A DNA stretch of 10,587 nt from Acidobacteriota bacterium (GTDB lineage: Bacteria > Acidobacteriota > JAAYUB01 > JAMOQF01): assembly GCA_027040585.1 (NCBI GenBank), contig JALULU010000153.1:1-10587 (forward strand), written 5' to 3'. Positions 1-6,108 of this stretch are shown here, one piece after another. A program made the position numbers and the translations under genes. Under the pieces are notes generated by a model, which saw nothing but the letters and a program-made list of their open reading frames with translations, ran no database searches and was not told the DNA's origin. The number at the start of each line of letters is the position of its first letter. Within the stretch, counting starts at the first letter, position 1.

Positions 1-265
1 TTTTCTTTGAAACCTTTGCAGAAATAGCCACTATAGGTATACTACTCAACTCACCTGTAGATTTTAATCTCGTTGTGACCTCAAATCCATCTAAACCCGG
101 TATGGCTATATCCATTAAAATTAAATCGGGTTTTATATCTTCTGCTTTAGTTATGGCAGTTAAGCCATCCTCAGCACCAAATACTTTGTATCCTCTGCTC
201 TCAAGTAACGCCTTAACCAACCTAAAATTATCTAAATTATCTTCAACATAAAGTATTTTCTTCAT
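1..265 (-). CDS. Response regulator receiver-domain protein (3' end outside window)
   Basis: This is the N-terminal 88 residues of a CheY-like receiver domain, read leftwards and cut by the window edge. The start is ATG at 265. The acidic pair E8-D9 lies in LYVEDN, the phospho-acceptor is D52 in LILMDIAIPGLDG, and the conserved Ser/Thr is S82 in VAISAK. The conserved lysine that comes later in the fold would lie beyond the edge. The VEDN opening and the LILMDI..PG.DG stretch resemble DivK-like stand-alone regulators, but an output domain could follow outside the window. The gene starts two bases after the ParB-like gene stops, with only a weak GAG as ribosome site, so translational coupling at the end of the operon is likely. 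The partner histidine kinase is not visible. The domain call is firm; its output is unknown. Confidence 0.9.
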   Translation of the reverse strand, partial: MKKILYVEDNLDNFRLVKALLESRGYKVFGAEDGLTAITKAEDIKPDLILMDIAIPGLDGFEVTTRLKSTGELSSIPIVAISAKVSKK

Positions 266-267
266 TT

Positions 268-1197
268 CTATATTAACTCATCCAATCTTTCAAAAAAGTT
301 ATTATCCTCTAAATTTTTAAAAAAAACAATAATATCCCTCAAATTATCAGGGGTGACTTCCAACTCCATTTTTATCTTTTTTTCTTCAAAAGAATTTGGG
401 TAGAATACCTTCAAGGATGAAGGATAGTTAAATCTATCTAAAAAATCAAAAAATTTATTTTTGTATTGATATTGTAGTGGAAAATCTTTACTTTCAAGTT
501 GTTCTAAAACTTTTTCAGCCTTTTGAGGTAAAGATATTTTTTTGCTATTTAGTTCACCAAATTCTCTAATAATATCCTCAATTTTTTCTCCCTTTTTCCA
601 CAAATTAAATATATATCTAAAAAACTTCATTTCTTGATTAGTATTAAACCTCATATTTTTCGAAAACATAAACAAATCACCTCTTAAATTTTCAGGAAAT
701 TTTAAAAGGATTCTTAAAGCTTTAATTGAAAATTTTCCAGATGCTATATATTTTTTACAATCTAAAGGCAATAAATTAACAGAAAACATGAAATCTAAAT
801 CAATTTTATTGGGGTTCAATCCTATAATTGGATAAATCTCAGAATAAATAATATTTTTTTCATACCCGAGAGATAAAATATTTTGTAATAAATTAGAAAT
901 TTCAATTAAATTAAGGTCCCTATGTGAAATATTTTCAGTTATTGCCAATTTAAAATAATCAATGTCCTTATTTCTTTCGAAAAACAATATGGGAATCTCA
1001 TTTTCCGAAAAGAAAATCCTTTTAAACCCTGTAAATGGAATGATATTCCCATCCCTTTTAAATACAAAAACAGGTGTAAGAACACCAAATTTTTTTATTG
1101 AAGTTCTTAAATTATTAAAATTTTCTTTTAAAAAAAAGGAGTAATTAAAAGGCGTATTTAATATTAAATCTCTTTTTTTTACTTTTATAAAACCCAA
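268..1197 (-). CDS. Divergent ParB/Spo0J-like protein
   Basis: A 309-residue protein with the layout of the ParB/RepB/Spo0J family, but diverged. Residues 3-100 match the ParB N-terminal domain: LRTSIKKFGVLTPVFVF (30-46) corresponds to the 'LxxSIxxxGxLxPixV' stretch, TGFKR (56-60) sits where GxRR is expected, and ENISHRDLNLIE (88-99) matches the ENxxRxDLxxxE motif. Residues 105-170 look like the degenerate helix-turn-helix part, ending in the typical 'ASGKFSIKALRILLKFPE'. The C-terminal third is Lys/Glu/Phe-rich and unrecognised. The start is a TTG at 1197 with GGTGA six bases upstream. No ParA or parS-like repeat is in the window. The gene lies between yjbQ and a response regulator, so it may be a regulator or DNA-binding protein rather than a chromosome segregation protein. 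It is markedly more AT-rich than yjbQ. Family assignment is moderately sure; function is unknown. Confidence 0.72.
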   Translation of the reverse strand: MGFIKVKKRDLILNTPFNYSFFLKENFNNLRTSIKKFGVLTPVFVFKRDGNIIPFTGFKRIFFSENEIPILFFERNKDIDYFKLAITENISHRDLNLIEISNLLQNILSLGYEKNIIYSEIYPIIGLNPNKIDLDFMFSVNLLPLDCKKYIASGKFSIKALRILLKFPENLRGDLFMFSKNMRFNTNQEMKFFRYIFNLWKKGEKIEDIIREFGELNSKKISLPQKAEKVLEQLESKDFPLQYQYKNKFFDFLDRFNYPSSLKVFYPNSFEEKKIKMELEVTPDNLRDIIVFFKNLEDNNFFERLDELI

Positions 1198-1199
1198 AA

Positions 1200-1619
1200 C
1201 TATTCACCAATTATCTTTATGAGGACTCTTTTTCTTCTCCTGCCATCAAATTCGCCGTAAAATATTTGTTCCCACGGACCGAAATCTAACTGCCCATTTG
1301 TAATTGCCACAACGACCTCTCTACCCATTATTTGTCTCTTTAAATGTGCATCGCCATTATCTTCTCCTGTTTTATTGTGCTCATATCTTTCAATGGGCTC
1401 ATGAGGCGCAAGTTTTTCAAGCCACCTTAAATAATCTCTGTGTAGTCCACTCTCATCATCATTTATAAATACTGATGAAGTAATATGCATAGAATTAACA
1501 AGGCAAAGCCCATCCCTCACCCCACTCTCTCTAATACATTCCTCCACCAAAGGAGTTATATTTATAAGTTCATACCTATTTTCAGTATTAAACCAGAGTT
1601 CCTTTCTATAACTTTTCAT
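1200..1619 (-). CDS. yjbQ: YjbQ/UPF0047 family protein (secondary thiamine-phosphate synthase family)
   Basis: A complete 139-residue YjbQ-family protein, the usual length for this small single-domain family. Family hallmarks are MHITSSVFIND (44-54) with H45, H81 in the YEHN stretch, GDAHLK (89-94) with H92, the 'ITNGQLDFGPWEQIF' stretch (106-120) and EFDGRRRKRV (123-132) near the end. E. coli YjbQ has a weak thiamine-phosphate synthase activity; the physiological role is unsettled, so the annotation should be read as a family name. The ATG at 1619 overlaps the kinase stop by four bases (ATGA) and is preceded by a very strong AAGGAGGAGG site at about 1621-1630. Its base composition (about 40% G+C in hand-counted 60-base stretches) is clearly higher than that of the next gene, probably because the protein is conserved. 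Confidence 0.93.
   Translation of the reverse strand: MKSYRKELWFNTENRYELINITPLVEECIRESGVRDGLCLVNSMHITSSVFINDDESGLHRDYLRWLEKLAPHEPIERYEHNKTGEDNGDAHLKRQIMGREVVVAITNGQLDFGPWEQIFYGEFDGRRRKRVLIKIIGE
1204..1208 (-). promoter_or_regulatory. Shine-Dalgarno site supporting the TTG start of the ParB-like gene
   Basis: The minus strand reads GGTGA, then six bases, then TTG at 1197. No ATG or GTG in frame near this point gives an equally good spacing, and the next in-frame residues already form the conserved first strand. The site lies in the last codons of yjbQ, so the two genes are probably translationally coupled. Confidence 0.6.
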
Positions 1620-3973
1620 TCCTCCTCCTTAAATTTAATATTTTCCAAATAATATTTTTCAATTTCCTTTTTCATTTCCAATGCAGAAGAATACCTCTCA
1701 TCAGGATTATGTGCTATTGATTTAGAAACAATTCTCTCAAGCTCACTATCAACACCTAACAAAAAATTTGAAAGTTTAAAAGGCTCTGATTTAACCTTAT
1801 TTTCAACAAATTCTTTAACACTTTTTACATTTTTACTATAAGGTATTTCTCCCGTCAACATTTCAAAAAATGTCACCCCCAAAGAATATATATCTGCCCT
1901 CACATCTACAGATTTACCCAATATAACCTCGGGAGAAACATATTTTGGCGTTCCCCTAAATTTGTCATCTGGATTGAACAGAGAAAACATTGCCTTTGCA
2001 ATTCCAAAATCGGTAATTTTAGGGATATTTTCATCATAAGTTACAAGAATATTAGCAGGCTTTATATCTAAATGTATTATATCTTTTTTGTGAGCAAAAT
2101 AAAGTCCATCCAATACCTGTAAAATTATGGGAATGGCAAATTTCAACTTCATAGGTGATATCTCTTTTATCATATCTTCAAGAGAAGAGCCTTCAACATA
2201 TTCCATAATTATAAAATATCTCATCTCTCCATCTTTTGAATCTTCTTTTAAAATATCATACAACTGTACAATGTTTTGGTGATTTAATTTTGCAAGCAAC
2301 CTTGCCTCTTTAAAAAATTCTTTTATCTTCTCCTCATCCTTTATTCCAGATATCTTTTTTAATTCTTTAACTGCGACATCCCTATCTAAAATCTTATCCT
2401 TAGATAAATATACAACACCAGCCCCACCTCTACCCAATTCTTCAATAAGTTCATATCTCCCTGAAATTACATAACTTGAATCAAAAAGATCAATTACTTC
2501 ATCATCGTTTCTTTTTTGACTATTAAAGATATCTTCCACCATTAATTTAGGATTAGTCTCAGAGTAAATTTCTAAATCTTTCTCCATCTTTTCATAGGAA
2601 CTTTTTTCACTTAGCAGTTCATCCAATAAAAGAGGGCCGCCTTTTTTAGAAAAAGCTATACTATCTATAATTTCAGCACGTTTTAAAAACTTTATAGAGA
2701 TATCTCCAAGCTTAAGTTTAAAGCATACCTTCCCTGTCTCCATTAAAATATCAAAGTTATCTGTTTCATATAACTTTTTCTCATAATCCTTTAGAAATTT
2801 TATAGCCCTTTTGCTAAACCCATATTCCATTAAAATATTAAGCTTCAATAACAATTCCTCAGGATTTTTTTTCTCATCTTCCACTCTATCAATTACCTCA
2901 AGAGCTTTTTTATAATTTCCAAGAGAAAGGAATATCTCAGCACTTTTTTTATAATTCCCCAGATTTAAAAGGATATCAGCTGCTTCTCTATTTTTTCTCT
3001 GCTTTAAAAGAACTTCAACCTTCTTTTTCTCTTCCCCTAAAATATCGTAAAGTTCTTCAAGTAACCCATACAAATCAGGGGAAGTTAACTTAACACCTTC
3101 CCTACTTACACTTCCAAAAAAACTTTTAGAAGGGGTTCTCTCTACCTTAATTCTTTCAATTTCTTCAATTACTGTCCTCTCAAATGTATTCGCAAGAGAT
3201 GTCTTAAAAGAAACACCTTTCTCCCCAACCAGATCAAGGGGAAAGTCTTTTAATGTTTCAAAAGCTTTAGAATAACTTCTATTTTTAAGATAAAATTCAA
3301 ACGTATTTTTATAAATTTTCTCCATTAGTCCAATATCATTGAATTTATCAGGATTGGGTTGAGATGCATGAAAAATCTTCCAGAACAATTTTCTAAGGAA
3401 ACTTTTCCTTCTCCACTCTTTTAAAAAAGGTAATATATAGCCAAAATAAAGGTCATAAACTTTTGTATAATCCCTACTATTTTTGAAATCATCTAAATTC
3501 AAATCTTTAAGATAGTAAAAAGCTTTTAATTTATTGTTTTTCAACAAATATAAAAACCCTAAAAGTAACCTGTCACCCCTTAATCTGGCACTTTTAATTA
3601 ACTTGTTTACCTCCCTCCTTCTCATTTTCGTGGCACTTAAAATATCTTCTTCATATTCATCCAGATTACTGATTTTTTTGCCAATTCCAAAACAATTAGA
3701 AATGCTCTTTGACACATATAAAAAAGCAAGAACAAAGAAAATGGAATCAATCAAAATACTCCAATAACCTGTCTTAACAAGATATTCACCAAAAATTTCT
3801 AAAGGCAACAAATTAATTTTATAAATTTTAAAAAAGGGATAAACCTGCTTTGTTAAAAATGAAGGATCAAAAAGAGTAAAAAAAGAAACTATCAGAGAGA
3901 AAAAAAATAAAATGAAAAGAAACAAACTAAAAATAAGATTTAATATATAAACCAAATATTTAAAAATTTTCAT
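1616..3973 (-). CDS. Membrane-anchored Ser/Thr protein kinase with helical repeats
   Basis: A 785-residue protein. Two hydrophobic segments, about 8-33 and 71-90, anchor the N-terminus. Next comes a Lys/Glu-rich helical region with short repeats (about 328-366, NLGNYKK...SLGNYKK) that resemble TPR or other solenoid helices. The C-terminal PknB-like kinase domain spans about 507-775. Kinase residues are the Gly-loop GRGGAGVV (514-521), VAVK with K536, αC E556, HLDIKPAN with D636 and N641, DFG with D655, GTP with T675 and SPE at 680-682. All catalytic residues are present, so it should be active, but HRD is HLD (a non-RD kinase). The layout, membrane anchor first and kinase last with only a short loop between the two membrane segments, differs from PknB-PASTA receptors; input may come through the cytoplasmic repeats. 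The ATG at 3973 has no clear ribosome site. Substrates are unknown. Confidence 0.93.
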   Translation of the reverse strand: MKIFKYLVYILNLIFSLFLFILFFFSLIVSFFTLFDPSFLTKQVYPFFKIYKINLLPLEIFGEYLVKTGYWSILIDSIFFVLAFLYVSKSISNCFGIGKKISNLDEYEEDILSATKMRRREVNKLIKSARLRGDRLLLGFLYLLKNNKLKAFYYLKDLNLDDFKNSRDYTKVYDLYFGYILPFLKEWRRKSFLRKLFWKIFHASQPNPDKFNDIGLMEKIYKNTFEFYLKNRSYSKAFETLKDFPLDLVGEKGVSFKTSLANTFERTVIEEIERIKVERTPSKSFFGSVSREGVKLTSPDLYGLLEELYDILGEEKKKVEVLLKQRKNREAADILLNLGNYKKSAEIFLSLGNYKKALEVIDRVEDEKKNPEELLLKLNILMEYGFSKRAIKFLKDYEKKLYETDNFDILMETGKVCFKLKLGDISIKFLKRAEIIDSIAFSKKGGPLLLDELLSEKSSYEKMEKDLEIYSETNPKLMVEDIFNSQKRNDDEVIDLFDSSYVISGRYELIEELGRGGAGVVYLSKDKILDRDVAVKELKKISGIKDEEKIKEFFKEARLLAKLNHQNIVQLYDILKEDSKDGEMRYFIIMEYVEGSSLEDMIKEISPMKLKFAIPIILQVLDGLYFAHKKDIIHLDIKPANILVTYDENIPKITDFGIAKAMFSLFNPDDKFRGTPKYVSPEVILGKSVDVRADIYSLGVTFFEMLTGEIPYSKNVKSVKEFVENKVKSEPFKLSNFLLGVDSELERIVSKSIAHNPDERYSSALEMKKEIEKYYLENIKFKEEE

Positions 3974-3982
3974 ATTAAAATA

Positions 3983-4708
3983 TCACATATTCAGTTTTTT
4001 AAAAATTCTTTCAGGAATTAAACAAATAATCAACATTAACCATCGCCAGAACCACTTCGTATACTTTATGTCCTTACCTTTAGATATGGCCCCGTAAACA
4101 TCTCTGGCAACCTTTTCGGGGGTAGATGTAAGCATCGGGGGTAATTTCATATTTTCTGTCATTTTGGTGTCAATAAATCCAGGCTTAACAGTTATCACTT
4201 TTACACCTGATTTAAACAATTTATTTCTCAGCCCTTGAAGATATATAGCAAATCCGCCCTTTGCAGATCCGTAAATGAAATTAGAGCCTTTCCCTCTATC
4301 ACCTGCAACTGAGGAGAAGCCAACTATAATACCTTTTTTTCTCTCTTCAAATTCAAGAGCAAATTTATTTATAAAAAGAACAGCATTTAAATAGTTAACT
4401 CTCATAATTCTATCAGATTCTTCCAAAGAGTTAAGTGCTATTTGGTTGTCTCCTAAATACCCTGCTACATATATTAAACAATCAACATCTTTATATTTTG
4501 TAAAGATCTCTTCAAATTTTCCCACATCGAGAATATCAAAGGGTTCAACTATAACATTTGAATTATAACGGGTTTTAAGATCATTCTCTTGTAATTCTAA
4601 CTCACTTCTATCCCTGCTCAATAAAATTAAATCATTACCCTTTGAAGCAAGTAGCCTTGATAATGATTTTGCGACATCGGAGTTGGCGCCAACAATTAAA
4701 AATTTCAC
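3983..4708 (-). CDS. dprE2: DprE2-like short-chain dehydrogenase/reductase (polyprenyl-phospho-2-ketopentose reductase)
   Basis: An NAD(P)-dependent SDR of 241 residues from the preferred GTG start at 4708. Seen with this start: nucleotide-binding VGANSDVA (about 6-13), N105 in VNYLNA, catalytic serine at about 132-133 in GFSSVAG, and Y146/K150 in YGSAK. The C-terminus has a hydrophobic, basic tail (WFWRWLMLIICLIPERIFKK) very like the end of mycobacterial DprE2, which has FRYVMM...IPRSIFRKL. In that family the enzyme reduces the 2-keto intermediate made by DprE1, giving decaprenyl-phospho-arabinose; here the lipid and sugar are inferred. It follows dprE1 with a four-base GTGA overlap, the classic pairing. 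An upstream GTG at 4726 would add six residues, but it has no ribosome site. The tail suggests association with the inner membrane. Confidence 0.87.
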   Translation of the reverse strand: MKFLIVGANSDVAKSLSRLLASKGNDLILLSRDRSELELQENDLKTRYNSNVIVEPFDILDVGKFEEIFTKYKDVDCLIYVAGYLGDNQIALNSLEESDRIMRVNYLNAVLFINKFALEFEERKKGIIVGFSSVAGDRGKGSNFIYGSAKGGFAIYLQGLRNKLFKSGVKVITVKPGFIDTKMTENMKLPPMLTSTPEKVARDVYGAISKGKDIKYTKWFWRWLMLIICLIPERIFKKLNM

Positions 4709-6009
4709 TCCATCAACCTCCGCCACTGGTTCGATTGAAATTTATTTTCAGGATCAACCCTATGTTTTAAAGATTTAAACATCTTAAATGAATCTCTATA
4801 GCCATTTAGAAAGATATCTCTACCCATTCTGCTATCCTTTGATAAATATAACCTTCCACCATATCTAAAAACAATTTTATCAAGATTCGTTGCCAATTGC
4901 AATGTTTCCTTACAAACAGGAAAGTCAAGCGCTAAAGTGTATCCCTCCATAGGGAAAGAAAAGGGGGCTTTTTCTTTACCAAAAAGTTTTAACACAGCAA
5001 GGAATGAACCATAACCAGATTTTGAAATTTCTTCTAAAATTTCTTTTAATCCATCAAAACTTTCCTTTTTGGAAAGCACAAATTGATATTGAAAAAAGCC
5101 TCTCTTCCCATACATTCTGTTCCAATTGAGTATGGAGTCTAAAGGATAAAAAAAACTGTTATAATTTACTTTCTTTACAACTATTTTTCCAATCTGCTTA
5201 TTGTAATACATAGAATTGAAAGTTTTTATTGATAATCTGTTCAACACAAAGGAAGGTAGAAAAAAGGGAACGGATAATTTTTTATCTCTTTTTTGAACTA
5301 AATTTTTATCATCACTATGTTCTCCAAGCATCAAAATAGATCTACCTAAATACTTTCCCCTTTTTAAACAATCTATCCAGGCAACAGAATATGTATAAGA
5401 GTGATTTTCTTCAAACAAGGAAAATACTTCTTCAAGATCCTTTGCCTTAATCCCCTTATAATCTATATTTACCGAATTTATTTTTTTTAATTCAATTTCT
5501 GCATCTAAAATTATTCCAAGTAGCCCCATTCCACCAAAAGAATACCAGAATAATTCACTGTTTTCTTCTCGTGAACAATTAACTATTTCACCATTTGCAA
5601 GCATCATTCTGAAAGACTTCACACAACTGACAAAAGAACCTTCCTTGTGGTGATTCTTACCATGCACATTTGAGGCAATTGCTCCCCCAACTGTTATAAA
5701 TTTTGTTCCTGGAGTTATTTTTAAAAAATAACCCCTCTGAATAGCAAAATCAAGAATTTCACTTAAGGAAACGCCAGCAGTAACTTTCAATAGATTCTTC
5801 TCTTCATCAAACCCAAGAAAATAACTAAACTTTGAAAAGTCTACTACATACTTTGCAAGAGAACTATCACCGTAACTTCTTCCCAATCCCCTCGCAATTA
5901 ATCCATTTTTTCTTCTTATAATCTCTTTAAGATTTTCTTCCCTTTTTATATATGAGACATCAGCTTCTACAGTAGGATACAACCCCCACCCTGAAAGCGT
6001 TTTCTTCAT
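4705..6009 (-). CDS. dprE1: DprE1-like FAD-dependent oxidoreductase (polyprenyl-phospho-ribose 2'-oxidase)
   Basis: A 434-residue FAD-linked oxidase of the VAO/GlcD-type fold. N-terminal FAD-binding motifs are GLGRSYGD (41-48), TPGTKFITVGGAIASNVHGKNHH (99-121) and FGGMGLLG (158-165). The C-terminal stretch YTLALDFP...GGRLYLSKDSR (357-394) and HRVDPENKF (416-424) follow mycobacterial DprE1 closely. K391 matches the active-site K418 of M. tuberculosis DprE1, while A360 lies where the benzothiazinone-reactive C387 is. In the known pathway DprE1 oxidises the 2'-hydroxyl of decaprenyl-phospho-ribose and DprE2 reduces the ketone. The DprE2-like reductase directly downstream strongly supports the call, but the actual lipid-linked sugar is inferred. 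ATG at 6009 has GGAGA eight bases upstream. It is the first gene of the leftward operon. The ribosyl-phosphate transferase and arabinosyltransferases of the pathway are not in the window. Confidence 0.88.
   Translation of the reverse strand: MKKTLSGWGLYPTVEADVSYIKREENLKEIIRRKNGLIARGLGRSYGDSSLAKYVVDFSKFSYFLGFDEEKNLLKVTAGVSLSEILDFAIQRGYFLKITPGTKFITVGGAIASNVHGKNHHKEGSFVSCVKSFRMMLANGEIVNCSREENSELFWYSFGGMGLLGIILDAEIELKKINSVNIDYKGIKAKDLEEVFSLFEENHSYTYSVAWIDCLKRGKYLGRSILMLGEHSDDKNLVQKRDKKLSVPFFLPSFVLNRLSIKTFNSMYYNKQIGKIVVKKVNYNSFFYPLDSILNWNRMYGKRGFFQYQFVLSKKESFDGLKEILEEISKSGYGSFLAVLKLFGKEKAPFSFPMEGYTLALDFPVCKETLQLATNLDKIVFRYGGRLYLSKDSRMGRDIFLNGYRDSFKMFKSLKHRVDPENKFQSNQWRRLME
4717..4721 (-). promoter_or_regulatory. 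Shine-Dalgarno site that fixes the dprE2 start at GTG 4708
   Basis: The minus strand carries GGAGG here, inside the last codons of dprE1, eight bases before GTG at 4708. This favours 4708 over the longer reading frame from GTG 4726 and makes the dprE1 stop and dprE2 start overlap as GTGA, typical of coupled translation. Confidence 0.7.
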
Positions 6010-6108
6010 TTTCCATCTCCCTATTCATTGTCAAAATTAAAATAATTGTCTCAATTAATTTTATATGATAACATTTTTTAACTTGTTGAAAATAAATTTG
6101 AGGTTGTT
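6010..6108. promoter_or_regulatory. Divergent intergenic region with likely promoters for dprE1 and meaB
   Basis: These 99 very AT-rich bases separate the two divergent operons, so both must start here. For meaB a possible sigma-70 promoter is TTGTCT (6046-6051), 17 bases, TAACAT (6069-6074). For dprE1 a weak option on the minus strand is TTCAAC (6085-6090), 19 bases, TATAAA (6060-6065). All boxes are imperfect, so positions are tentative. GAGG at 6100-6103 is the ribosome site of meaB and GGAGA at 6016-6020 that of dprE1. Confidence 0.4.
6043..6057. repeat. Short palindrome TAATTG-TCT-CAATTA in the divergent promoter region
   Basis: A perfect 6-3-6 inverted repeat that overlaps the possible -35 box of meaB. 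A related sequence, ATTGTCAAAATTA (6027-6039), lies 18 bases before ATTGTCTCAATTA (6045-6057) as an 11/13 direct repeat. It could be an operator, but in such AT-rich DNA chance is a real alternative. Confidence 0.3.

Noticed and set aside
962..1144. Plus-strand open frame of 60 codons
   Set aside because: Lies opposite the N-terminal part of the ParB-like gene; no ribosome site and the opposite strand has the recognisable domain.
3534..3767. Plus-strand open frame of 77 codons
   Set aside because: Antisense to the kinase gene; hydrophobic only because it mirrors AT-rich codons, and no ribosome site.
4709..4726. dprE2 start at GTG 4726
   Set aside because: No ribosome site in front of it; GGAGG at 4717-4721 is correctly spaced for GTG 4708 and the SDR sequence begins there.
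6028..6033. Minus-strand consensus -35 hexamer TTGACA just upstream of dprE1
   Set aside because: It ends only 18 bases before the dprE1 ATG, so a matching -10 would fall inside the gene; not usable for that start.
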